A stretch of DNA of 64,000 bases from an uncultured Flavobacteriales bacterium (GTDB taxonomy: Bacteria; Bacteroidota; Bacteroidia; Flavobacteriales_G; Salibacteraceae): assembly GCA_913020435.1 (NCBI GenBank), contig CAJVZZ010000008.1:1-64000 (forward strand). Reading direction: 5' to 3'. Of this stretch, positions 43,232 through 51,645 are shown in pieces. The first letter of the stretch is position 1. Every line of letters begins with the position of its first letter. Position numbers and translations under genes: made by a program. The notes beneath the pieces were generated by a model, which saw only the letters and a list, made by a program, of their open reading frames with translations, did not search any database and was not told the DNA's origin.

Positions 43232-44704
43232 TTATCTAGGAGTATCCCAATATTCTTTGGCACGACTACCAATACTGTAACCAGGATCAACTTGATCCAG
43301 ATCGAATTGCGGGGTATTTCTTTGTTGCAGCATCATCTCCCAACGGGGATTATTTACTTCCGTAAATATGGTTGAGTGCAACACCTCATAGTCATTTGTG
43401 ACGTTGTCTTTTGACCAGAACACGAACTTTCCGTTAGTTTGATTCTTGATTTGGAAGTAATGCCAAATCTCATAAGGGTATGAATTTGGTTCATTTGGTA
43501 CCTCGACTCTAGAATTAGGTTTTCCATACCTTAAATAGGTACGACCTCTATCTGTATTGTATCCTTTTCTAATACGAGTACCAAATTCTATATCAACGGC
43601 TTTCACATTTTGCCAATATTCTTCCCACTCTTTTTCTGGATTTAAATCATTCTTCTGAGACCAAAAGGCATAGAAAAATCGTTTCATTACATCTAGGCTT
43701 GTATCAACTTCTTCCTGAGTATAGCTATCTATAAAACGTCGCTCAGATTCGTCAGCTATGGGTCTCAATGAGGCTGTAAATTCTCTAATGGAATCAAGCG
43801 TGTTAATATTATCTACAAAAGTTGATGCTGTTTGTATAGAGGAATAGTCCATTGCAGCATTATCTGCTGTCACGTTACTGCGCTGAAAGAACAAGCTTTT
43901 ATGTGCTAAAAGATTATTATTTCTGTCTCGAGCTTCAATTATTAAATCATAATTCCCTGATTTTAGCTTTTCAATATTAAACTCTCTTAAAATTACATTC
44001 ACCGGTGCAGTTTTTTGACGCATATAACCCACGTAGGCATTCAAAATCTGAGTATTCTCGCGTTTAGCTATGTAATACTTTACAAGGAACAAATCGTCTT
44101 GAAGTAACGAATCAGTTCCATAAACTTCCGCATAAAATTTAAGTTTTGTTTTTGTTTCTGGATAAAAAGTGGAGAGAAAAGGAACTACCGTAAAGCCACT
44201 TTTTGAAAGAATTGAAGTTTCTGAACTCTTAGTATAATTATCCACCAACTCAATTTGTGAAAATTGAACTTCACTGGTTTTAAAATCAACATTTAATTCA
44301 GATTCAGAGATAATTGGCTTATCGTCTGCATTGAGGTCATCCATTTTTAAGGATAAAACATAATCTCCATTTGGAATTATAAACCGCTGTTGATCTAAAA
44401 AATTTGGTTTTTCCTTGATAGTATCGGAAACAATAGGACTGAGAATAGCAATTTTGTCAAACTGAATAATGCTCTCGCCCTTTTTTATAGCATAGGTTAC
44501 TTCAATTTTCGCCTGAAATTTCCCTTCTCCAATTTTCGCATAATTAGCGCTGAAGCCGTTAATAAGAAGATAGGTTTCGACGTATGGCCCTTGTCCAGGT
44601 GCCTGGAATAAATTACTAGAGAATAATGCCTGTAACTTCTGAGCTACAACTAAATGCGATAAAGACATCGCTAGAAAAAGAATGAGAGTGCGCTTTTGAT
44701 TCAA
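43232..44704 (-). CDS. GWxTD-domain secreted protein
   Basis: I start at TTG 44704 (NQKRTLILFLAMSLSHLVVAQ follows), which gives an ideal signal peptide; an in-frame TTG at 44722 overlaps the -7 promoter box and cannot be the start. The mature protein carries the GWxTD domain in its C-terminal ~150 residues: FFYAFWSQKNDLNPEKEW, then GYNTDRGRTYLRYGKPN (the GWxTD motif itself appears as GYNTD) and WHYFQIKNQTNGKFVFW. The N-terminal ~300 residues are beta-rich. The family is found in Bacteroidota and related phyla; its role is unknown, probably periplasmic. Confidence 0.88.
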   Translation of the reverse strand: MNQKRTLILFLAMSLSHLVVAQKLQALFSSNLFQAPGQGPYVETYLLINGFSANYAKIGEGKFQAKIEVTYAIKKGESIIQFDKIAILSPIVSDTIKEKPNFLDQQRFIIPNGDYVLSLKMDDLNADDKPIISESELNVDFKTSEVQFSQIELVDNYTKSSETSILSKSGFTVVPFLSTFYPETKTKLKFYAEVYGTDSLLQDDLFLVKYYIAKRENTQILNAYVGYMRQKTAPVNVILREFNIEKLKSGNYDLIIEARDRNNNLLAHKSLFFQRSNVTADNAAMDYSSIQTASTFVDNINTLDSIREFTASLRPIADESERRFIDSYTQEEVDTSLDVMKRFFYAFWSQKNDLNPEKEWEEYWQNVKAVDIEFGTRIRKGYNTDRGRTYLRYGKPNSRVEVPNEPNSYPYEIWHYFQIKNQTNGKFVFWSKDNVTNDYEVLHSTIFTEVNNPRWEMMLQQRNTPQFDLDQVDPGYSIGSRAKEYWDTPR

Positions 44705-44719
44705 TTCACCTATTTCCAA

Positions 44720-44727
44720 CAAAGGTA
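44720..44727 (-). promoter_or_regulatory. TAnnTTTG -7 box of the GWxTD gene
   Basis: The minus strand reads TACCTTTG at 44727-44720, 15 bases before the TTG start at 44704. No good -33 element is evident. It forms a divergent pair with the trxA promoter. Confidence 0.55.
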
Positions 44728-44818
44728 CTAAAAAGCATAACCGCCTAATTATCTTTGAGCAAGTGGTCGCTTATGAAATTTTAACCCCTTTGCGTCAATA
44801 ATTGTCGGTTTGCTAACC

Positions 44819-44848
44819 TTTGCTTAGGGAAGCGTTTCTTTACATTTG
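44819..44848 (+). promoter_or_regulatory. Promoter of trxA (TTTG-N18-TACATTTG)
   Basis: A -33 TTTG (44819-44822) and a -7 TACATTTG (44841-44848) are 18 bases apart, close to the Bacteroidota consensus. The leader to the ATG at 44886 would be about 30 bases. Confidence 0.75.
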
Positions 44849-44885
44849 TAAAAGAAATTAGGAATTAACTTTAAGAAAAAAAGAT

Positions 44886-45206
44886 ATGGCATTAGAATTT
44901 ACAGACGCAAATTTTCAGGTCGAAGCGCTTGAAACAGATAAAACGGTAATTGTTGACTTTTGGGCAGAATGGTGTGGACCATGTAAAATGGTTGGACCAG
45001 TTGTTGAGCAAATTGCAAAAGATTTTGATGGAAAAGCAGTTGTTGGAAAACTAAATGTAGACGAGAACCCTGAAACCGCTATGAAATACGGTATTCGTTC
45101 TATTCCTACTATTCTTTTTATGAAAGGTGGCGAAATTGTTGACCGACAAGTAGGTGCAGTTTCAAAAGATGTACTGGTAAAGAAACTAGAAGCTCACATG
45201 GCTTAG
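44886..45206 (+). CDS. trxA: Thioredoxin
   Basis: A 106-residue classical thioredoxin: ADFWAEWCGPCK-type active site (here VDFWAEWCGPCKM, Cys30/Cys33), the conserved cis-Pro in RSIPTILF, and normal length with no signal peptide. It reduces protein disulfides in the cytosol using electrons from thioredoxin reductase. It is preceded by a good promoter and followed by a strong terminator, so it is a single-gene unit. Confidence 0.97.
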   Translation: MALEFTDANFQVEALETDKTVIVDFWAEWCGPCKMVGPVVEQIAKDFDGKAVVGKLNVDENPETAMKYGIRSIPTILFMKGGEIVDRQVGAVSKDVLVKKLEAHMA

Positions 45207-45227
45207 TTACTTAAAAACTAAAGATTT

Positions 45228-45260
45228 TAAAGTCCGACAAAAATTGTCGGACTTTTTTTT
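45228..45260 (+). terminator. Rho-independent terminator of trxA
   Basis: The arm 45228-45240 pairs with 45244-45256 (13 base pairs, three-base loop), followed by a run of T to 45260. It starts 21 bases after the trxA stop and is strong in appearance. Confidence 0.94.
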
Positions 45261-45277
45261 GTTAAAATTGCAGAAGG

Positions 45278-46210
45278 ATGCCAATAAATCAGAATTTATC
45301 TCGAAGGTTCAGTGGGTTAGAGTTATTCGCTAAGGGTGTGGTGGAAGGATTCTTAACTGGTTTGCACCGCTCACCATATCACGGCTTTTCTGTTGAATTT
45401 TCTGAGCACAGAGCATACAACGCAGGTGAGAGCACTAAAAATGTAGACTGGAAACTCTATGGTAAGACCGACCGACTTTATGTGAAAAAGTATGAGGAAG
45501 AAACAAACTTGAGATGTCAAATTATTATTGATAGCAGCTCCAGTATGTATTTTCCTGTTGATGGTGGAAATAGAGCCGTTGGTCAAAGAAATAAGATTGA
45601 TTTTGCTGCTCATGCTGCGGCAGCGTTTATGCAATTACTGAAAACTCAGCGCGATGCCACTGGATTAAGCATATACAATGAACAAGTAGAACTTCATTTA
45701 CCAGCTAAAGTGGCAAATAGTCACCAGCAGCTCATGCTGCAAAAACTGGACGAATTAATAGATAGTAAACCGACAGTTTCAAAAAACACGAATACCGTGC
45801 AAGCTTTGCATGAGATAGTAGAGAAAATTCCTAAAAGATCGTTGGTTGTTCTTTTTTCTGATTTATTTGATGATAAAGAAGGAACCGAAGAACTCTTTCT
45901 AGCATTACAACATTTGCGTCATAACAAACATGAAATCATTGTTTTCAATGTTACAGATAAAACATTTGAGTACGATTTAGAATTTGAGAATAGGCCGCAC
46001 ACCTTCGTCGATATGGAAACGGGGGAGAAAGTAAACTTAAATCCCAGCCAATTAAAAGACCGCTATCAGAAAGCAACCAAAGCTTTTGAAAAGGAACTAG
46101 AAATTCGTTGTGGTCAATTTCAAATCGACTACAATCTTGTTGATATTCAGGAAGGCTTCGCTCCATTATTTTTGGCTTACTTAGCCAAAAGAGCAAAAAT
46201 GATTAGATAA
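45278..46210 (+). CDS. DUF58 protein with von Willebrand A-like domain
   Basis: The 310-residue protein carries the DUF58 signature EHRAYNAGESTKNVDWKLY followed by TDRLYVKKYEEE, and a VWA-like domain with the metal-ion site IIIDSSSSMYF (DxSxS). There is no signal peptide or membrane segment, so it is cytoplasmic. DUF58 genes usually sit with MoxR ATPase and other VWA genes (BatA/BatB) in an aerotolerance-type operon, but none is next to this copy. It starts 18 bases after the trxA terminator. Probable role: assembly or regulation of a membrane complex with a MoxR partner encoded elsewhere. Confidence 0.9.
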   Translation: MPINQNLSRRFSGLELFAKGVVEGFLTGLHRSPYHGFSVEFSEHRAYNAGESTKNVDWKLYGKTDRLYVKKYEEETNLRCQIIIDSSSSMYFPVDGGNRAVGQRNKIDFAAHAAAAFMQLLKTQRDATGLSIYNEQVELHLPAKVANSHQQLMLQKLDELIDSKPTVSKNTNTVQALHEIVEKIPKRSLVVLFSDLFDDKEGTEELFLALQHLRHNKHEIIVFNVTDKTFEYDLEFENRPHTFVDMETGEKVNLNPSQLKDRYQKATKAFEKELEIRCGQFQIDYNLVDIQEGFAPLFLAYLAKRAKMIR

Positions 46211-46232
46211 AACGAGGTTTCCTTAACCTTGG

Positions 46233-46352
46233 TTATCCAAATATTAGAATAGAAGCAATAAAAAGCATTACTGCAATTACGTAAACAACGCTAAAATTAA
46301 CTGCTCCACCGTCCTTGTATGGTGCATCTGGGAAATGATCGTCTTGAGACAT
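46233..46352 (-). CDS. 39-residue single-TM microprotein
   Basis: This ORF is below usual length cut-offs. Read on the minus strand from ATG 46352 it encodes MSQDDHFPDAPYKDGGAVN, then a hydrophobic helix (SVVYVIAVMLFIASILIFG) to the stop at 46233. The N-terminus is acidic with a His, and one helix spans the membrane; both are typical of small membrane subunits. It lies in the 225-base gap between the DUF58 gene and a minus-strand TPR gene, with no other gene overlapping. No strong ribosome-binding site is seen. Conservation would settle it. Confidence 0.6.
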   Translation of the reverse strand: MSQDDHFPDAPYKDGGAVNFSVVYVIAVMLFIASILIFG

Positions 46353-46435
46353 ATTATTCAATTTAATAGGCGACTAAATTAAGCAACTATAGTTTTGTAG
46401 AAAGATTAATGTTTAGGCAAATTCAAAAAAACTCA

Positions 46436-47578
46436 TCATCGGTTTGTGAATAAAACAATGAACTTGTAAATCAAATATCCAATAGCTATTGCAATTGAGA
46501 GATACAGTATAACCCTAAAAATAGACCAAAACCCATTACCTAAGACTGGTTTTTGTTCGGTCATTTCATTAGTAATTCCTACATAATTGTTTTGATTGTT
46601 ATTTTCCAGTTGCTTTGCATAGAGCAATGCTGCATTTTGTTTTATATCCATACTATCACTCCATTTTTCAAATTCTTCAAAGTATCGATATGCTTCTTTG
46701 TCATTGTGCTTTTTAGAATAAATTTTACTGAGTAAATTGGTGTTTTTCATTAAATAATTGACTGAATTTAATTGTTTCGCTAAGGAGTAACTCTTATTTG
46801 CATGAGAAAGTGAAGCATTTATTTTTCCTGAGTTAAAATATACATCACCGATATTAAAATACGTAATACATTGGTCCATAGAATTCCCGAGCTGTATGTC
46901 TATCTTTAATGAAGTGGCATAGTATTTAACTGCTAATTCATTGTCCTTCAAAATCGAATAGAGATAACCCAAATTGTTATAATCCGATGAAAGGTTTCTT
47001 TTTTCTGTTGAAATCGAATCTAAGTGTAGCGCCTTAATAAAATAGTTTCTGCAAAGATTATATTCACCTAAGTCAGCATATGTATTACCAATATTTGTAT
47101 ATGCATTTGATATTGCTGCGGTGTCTTTATTGATTTCATGAAGGTCTAAAGCTCTAAAACTGTATTCAAGACTTAAATCTAGTTTATTTAAAAATTCAAA
47201 AACCACGGCCATATTCCCATATACACCTGCAACACGTTCTTGATCGCCTAGAAGAGTATAGATATCCAAAGCTTTACTGTAATTTTTTATGGCTTCGTGA
47301 TACAATTCTGATTCAAGTGCTAAATTACCTAAGTGATTAAAAATTTTTCCTTGTAATTTTTTAGAAGTATTGCTATCTAACCATCTAAATACTTCCAAAC
47401 TTTTTTCGTAAGCTTTATGGTTCAATCCACTTTGATAATAGACCAAGCTTTCAGAAAGTATAGTTTCTATTTTCTGAGCTTCTTGGATTAACTGATCAGA
47501 AGTTGTCCCAAATAAATTTGATGCACTTATCGTACACAAGTATAAAATTGTTATTGTAGCCTTACATGTAAAGTTCAT
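46436..47578 (-). CDS. TPR protein with C-terminal membrane helix and no output domain
   Basis: A 380-residue protein with a signal peptide (TITILYLCTISAS) and about seven TPR units of the Bacteroidota sensor type (LYHEAIKNYSKALDIYTLLG, YNLCRNYFIKALHLDSI, NELAVKYYATSLKIDI and so on). A linker and one C-terminal membrane helix (FWSIFRVILYLSIAIAIGYL) follow, ending with a short basic tail (VLFTNR). In many Bacteroidota, TPR-TM modules are followed by a histidine kinase or LuxR-type DNA-binding domain. Here the chain stops right after the helix, so it may be a scaffold or a sensor that signals through a partner. Confidence 0.82.
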   Translation of the reverse strand: MNFTCKATITILYLCTISASNLFGTTSDQLIQEAQKIETILSESLVYYQSGLNHKAYEKSLEVFRWLDSNTSKKLQGKIFNHLGNLALESELYHEAIKNYSKALDIYTLLGDQERVAGVYGNMAVVFEFLNKLDLSLEYSFRALDLHEINKDTAAISNAYTNIGNTYADLGEYNLCRNYFIKALHLDSISTEKRNLSSDYNNLGYLYSILKDNELAVKYYATSLKIDIQLGNSMDQCITYFNIGDVYFNSGKINASLSHANKSYSLAKQLNSVNYLMKNTNLLSKIYSKKHNDKEAYRYFEEFEKWSDSMDIKQNAALLYAKQLENNNQNNYVGITNEMTEQKPVLGNGFWSIFRVILYLSIAIAIGYLIYKFIVLFTNR

Positions 47579-47673
47579 TGCAGTTTAAAGTGATAAAATT
47601 AATAAAAATACTTGTGAACAAAAGCAGCCGTTTGGCGTGAAACTTTGTTTCTTATTTATTAATTTGTAGCTTA

Positions 47674-50241
47674 ATGAAAATAGTATCAATAATATTTTGT
47701 TTGTCTTTACAGCTTTTGGCACAGAGTCAATCTTCTATCGTTAAGCTGGATTATAATATACTGAACAGCCAGTATTTAGAGCATTTAGTGAAGTTGAAAA
47801 TCGATGAATTCCGAAAACAAAAAGGCTTAGTAGCCTTACGAAGTGATTCATTATTAATACTTCCTGCGCGCGATCATACTGACTTTATGAAAGCTAGAAA
47901 TGAACTCACCCATTTTCAAGCAAGGGGAGGCAAGCATACTCCTCAAAGAAGGTTTGAATTTTATGAAATCAATGATGTCTTAGCTGGCGAAAACGTAGAA
48001 TACCTTCCGATTAATACGTTACTTAAAGTCAACTATCAGAAAGGATTTATCGACGTTAAAACCTATGAGGATTTAGCTGAAGCGATAGCCCAAGGTTGGA
48101 GGCACTCCAAGCCCCATTATGCGAACATATTGACGAAGGAATATACGATTACGGCATTGTGTATTAAGGTTGATATTGAGAAGAACGTATTATGGGCAAC
48201 ACAGGTTTTCGGTCAAATTATCGGTAAGCATTCATTGACAAAAACGAATGCTAGCTTTCCGTTTGAAACAGTTGAAATCGTTAAAAAAAAAAGCTCTAAA
48301 AAGCCAAAACAACTTAACGAACAAACGAGGTATTCTCATGGCCTTAAAAAGCCCAATGACTTTTCAGACTGTCCCAGAGAGCTGAATAATAAGCTTGATC
48401 TCTCAAATTTAAAACTTCAAGTAACTAGAGATAAAGTGCTGCTTTGTGTTTATGATTTGAATAAGATAAAACGACTGTTTATCGGAAGTAAGGATGGACT
48501 AGCAGTGGAATTAATAAGCTTCAATAATGCTTATGGTTGTTCTGACTATGTTGAAAAACCCAATCGAAGAAATGACCTGAGCCAGATTGATGGTCAATTA
48601 TTAAAGCCAGTTTATCGCAATGCAATTTTGAACCAGATAGCAGAATTAGAGAAGGAAAATCGACAACGAAAAAAAGAAAGAGGTGTGCAGCGCTGCAATT
48701 ATATCGAATTAGGTTCAACTCCAATTTCGATGTCTGGAAAACCAATGGAGGCTCGCCTATATTATGTGAAAAATAAAAATCTGTGTACTGAAATCGAGTT
48801 TTTTGGATATTGTGGACAACCTTTAAAATACAAACCAACTGAGATTCCTCTCCGGTTCGATTTACCTCAAAGTAAATATATCCCCAAAGCAGACACTTTT
48901 GCATTGAATATTTCAATTGGCTTTGAAAAATCTTCTAGCCAAATAAAAAGTGCTCAAATTGATTCCCTAATCGAGCAGATAAAGGGAAAGGAGTTGGAAA
49001 TAAAAAGCATTAAAATTGAGGCTTTTGCAAGTGTGGAAGGGACTCAAGAGAACAATCAAGACTTATTTGAAAATCGAACTAAAGAGTTAGTTCTTCGCCT
49101 GAAAAAATTCCAACAAAGAAAAATAATATGGTCCGTAAATGCTACTGAAAACTGGTCTTTGTTTTACGATCAAATTATTGGGACGGATTGGTTTTATCTG
49201 AATTCGTTATCAAAATCTAAAATTAGAGCTTCCGTAAATGATCCGAAAAATCAAATAAAATTAGAGCCGCTTCTTTCAGCGCAAAGAACAGCTGAAATTA
49301 GAATAGTAGTAGTTCCTGAACTCAATGATAAATGGATATTTACACTAGCCCAGAGCGAATGGAATAGTTTGATAAGTGCAACAAACCTTCGATCGATAAG
49401 TCAAGAAACAATCGAAAATCTTGAAGTATTGCAAAATTTCTTTTATTCAAATTTCAATGTTTATTCTAGTATTAAGCAGCAATGGATAATGTCTATTTAT
49501 GTTTCTGGATACTCGAAAAAAACAAGTTTGTTACGTTACCGACAGCTGTTATTTCAAATTAAAAACAATGGAATTTATGATCCTATTGAGACCGTTGAAT
49601 TACTAAAGAAACTAAACCGAGATATTCAAAGTTCTGAGGCCGATTACAATACCAAATCTATTATTGCGACAAATGCTGAATTATTTGATGAAAAGACTAA
49701 AATTCCTTTGATTAAATCATTGATGAAACAAGAAGAACAAGAAGGCTTGATTGGCACTACTTATGGAGAACTAGAACTTTGGTACCATGTGGAAATAGCC
49801 AATTTGGTTTTTGGATCTCAAAATAAAAAGGGTAGGACGAAAGCCGAACATTCTTTAGAATTTATTCGAGAGTTTTATATAACACCAGCTTCAACGACAA
49901 TTGATTCAATTGATTTGGCTGAATTCTTCATACTTTTTGATAAAGAAGAATGGGCCATTCAATTAATTAAGCCAATTGCTTTCCACTCTGTTCCAAATGC
50001 ATTTCAAAAAGTAGCACTCGATCTTTATTTGAGAAATTGCATGTCCGAAGACCTGAAAGGCAGAAATACCGAAATGCAGCTTACTGTATTAAACGCATAT
50101 GAAGAATTGGGGCAAAGAAAATGGTGTAGATTGTTTTTTACTCCTTGTGCAGTTAGCTATACGGTTTTTGAGTCCCCAATGTTAAGATCCTTGTATTGCG
50201 AAGCTTGCAAAGAATTTGTCACAAGCTCTGCTGACGAATAG
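47674..50241 (+). CDS. CAP-domain protein with OmpA-like C-terminal module
   Basis: The 855-residue protein has a signal peptide (MKIVSIIFCLSLQLLAQSQ) and a CAP/SCP domain at about 30-195 (LLILPARDHTDFMK, AIAQGWRHSKPHYANIL, with the two His and the acidic residues of the CAP site). A long linker region (~195-395) follows, then an OmpA-like segment near 400-565 (FALNISIGFEKSS, IKIEAFASVEGTQENNQ, then a Glu-Asn-Arg-Thr segment) that may contact peptidoglycan, and a helical C-terminal ~290 residues of no known family. CAP domains occur in secreted proteins of unclear activity. The gene ends 23 bases inside the convergent PhoD-like gene. No operon partner on its strand is evident. Confidence 0.78.
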   Translation: MKIVSIIFCLSLQLLAQSQSSIVKLDYNILNSQYLEHLVKLKIDEFRKQKGLVALRSDSLLILPARDHTDFMKARNELTHFQARGGKHTPQRRFEFYEINDVLAGENVEYLPINTLLKVNYQKGFIDVKTYEDLAEAIAQGWRHSKPHYANILTKEYTITALCIKVDIEKNVLWATQVFGQIIGKHSLTKTNASFPFETVEIVKKKSSKKPKQLNEQTRYSHGLKKPNDFSDCPRELNNKLDLSNLKLQVTRDKVLLCVYDLNKIKRLFIGSKDGLAVELISFNNAYGCSDYVEKPNRRNDLSQIDGQLLKPVYRNAILNQIAELEKENRQRKKERGVQRCNYIELGSTPISMSGKPMEARLYYVKNKNLCTEIEFFGYCGQPLKYKPTEIPLRFDLPQSKYIPKADTFALNISIGFEKSSSQIKSAQIDSLIEQIKGKELEIKSIKIEAFASVEGTQENNQDLFENRTKELVLRLKKFQQRKIIWSVNATENWSLFYDQIIGTDWFYLNSLSKSKIRASVNDPKNQIKLEPLLSAQRTAEIRIVVVPELNDKWIFTLAQSEWNSLISATNLRSISQETIENLEVLQNFFYSNFNVYSSIKQQWIMSIYVSGYSKKTSLLRYRQLLFQIKNNGIYDPIETVELLKKLNRDIQSSEADYNTKSIIATNAELFDEKTKIPLIKSLMKQEEQEGLIGTTYGELELWYHVEIANLVFGSQNKKGRTKAEHSLEFIREFYITPASTTIDSIDLAEFFILFDKEEWAIQLIKPIAFHSVPNAFQKVALDLYLRNCMSEDLKGRNTEMQLTVLNAYEELGQRKWCRLFFTPCAVSYTVFESPMLRSLYCEACKEFVTSSADE

Positions 50242-51535
50242 TGTATTCAAACAAAGACTTATTGTCACTGCTGAAAAACTCAACTTTTAACGTTCGTTTT
50301 TTATTTTTTCCTGAAAATGAGAGCTTTGCGTAGTTTCGTTCTTTAATTGCGCTTCCTTTTATTCTGTAGCTATTTTCTTCCTTCAATTTTTTATGTGCCC
50401 TTGAAGTAATTGGTGAAGCTGTAATATCAAAAATTGAATGCGTATCTGATAATTGCATTTCTGCTATTTCGGAATGGTGACGATCTCCTGTTAAGAAAAC
50501 AACATTCATAATTTTCTCTTCTTTTATAAAATCAATCAATTTTTGACGTTCTTCCGGATAGTTAGCCATGTTTTCAAAAACCTTATTGGGGTTTAAAAAC
50601 TGCCCGCCCACCATAATTAGCTTGAATGATGCACGACTATTTTTTAAGGAGGCCATGAGCCAATTTAATTGTTTTTTACCCAATATTTTTCCTTTGCTCG
50701 AATCATAAATCGGAGTTCTGTTCCAACGATTATCCAACATAAAGACATCAATATCCGCATAACTAAATTGTCCCGATATTCCTGTTCCACCGCTTACATT
50801 GTAATTTGGATTTGCCCAAAAATCCTTGAACGCTTCCAAAGTGACATCTTTGTTGTAGAAAGTTCCAATAGCATCGTTGGCCCCAAAATCATGATCATCC
50901 CAGATTGCATAATGATGCATTTTCCCCAGTAAAGGCTGTAAATCAGGTAAACTGCGAGTGTGTGTATTTCGATAATAAATTCCTGTTCTACTGTCCCAAT
51001 CTACTTCTCGATAATAAGTATTGTCGCCAAGCCAAAGCATCAATGCAGCATTTTGCTTAGCCATATTACTTAGGATATGATAATCACCTCCATAGGGCTT
51101 ACCCGGTCGATCAGTTTCTTTTTCACTAATATAAACACAGCTGCCTGAAAGAAATGAAAATGAAGGCGGCTGCTCTCTCCATTGCCATAGGTTAGGCGTT
51201 TTTAAGATGCATGGATAATCCAATTCAATAGGCGTATTATTGATTTCTAATAGGTAGTTATAGGTTGTTCCTGGCGATAAGTTTTCAGCCACTAGAGTAG
51301 TTGTAAATGCTTTGTTACGCCCTGTAACTAACGGAATAGTTCGTTTTTTATCTTCAGGTTTTTCCACTGACCAATACACGACTGTTACTTTTGCTGATTC
51401 TGTGGTTTGAACCCAGATTGCCGCTTCTCTAAAAGTGATATATCCGCTCATTGGACCTGCCTGCAGCAAATCTTTTTGGGCATAAGTATCAGAAAAATAA
51501 ATTAATGAAACTAGTAATATTAAATAATTTCGCAC
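50219..51535 (-). CDS. PhoD-like metallophosphatase (alkaline phosphatase D family)
   Basis: A 438-residue secreted phosphatase with a signal peptide (MRNYLILLVSLIYFSDTYAQ). Residues 25-115 form a fibronectin-like N-terminal part (AAIWVQTTESAKVTVVYW). The catalytic domain has LWLGDNTYYREVDW, WDDHDFGANDA and VFLTGDRHHSEIAEM, the metal-binding motifs of PhoD phosphodiesterases. It probably releases phosphate from organic phosphates in the periplasm, perhaps under phosphate limitation; no Pho box was recognised. It converges on the CAP/OmpA gene and overlaps it by 23 bases. The family identification is firm, the substrate is not known. Confidence 0.92.
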   Translation of the reverse strand: MRNYLILLVSLIYFSDTYAQKDLLQAGPMSGYITFREAAIWVQTTESAKVTVVYWSVEKPEDKKRTIPLVTGRNKAFTTTLVAENLSPGTTYNYLLEINNTPIELDYPCILKTPNLWQWREQPPSFSFLSGSCVYISEKETDRPGKPYGGDYHILSNMAKQNAALMLWLGDNTYYREVDWDSRTGIYYRNTHTRSLPDLQPLLGKMHHYAIWDDHDFGANDAIGTFYNKDVTLEAFKDFWANPNYNVSGGTGISGQFSYADIDVFMLDNRWNRTPIYDSSKGKILGKKQLNWLMASLKNSRASFKLIMVGGQFLNPNKVFENMANYPEERQKLIDFIKEEKIMNVVFLTGDRHHSEIAEMQLSDTHSIFDITASPITSRAHKKLKEENSYRIKGSAIKERNYAKLSFSGKNKKRTLKVEFFSSDNKSLFEYTIRQQSL

Positions 51536-51645
51536 GGTAGTAAGTTTTAGACGTCAAAGTAAAGCTTTGCAATTAATTCACAGGTTAAGTAAAAAAAACT
51601 TTTGGCAAAATGTTTGATAAGATGCAACCACTACATTTACCCAAA

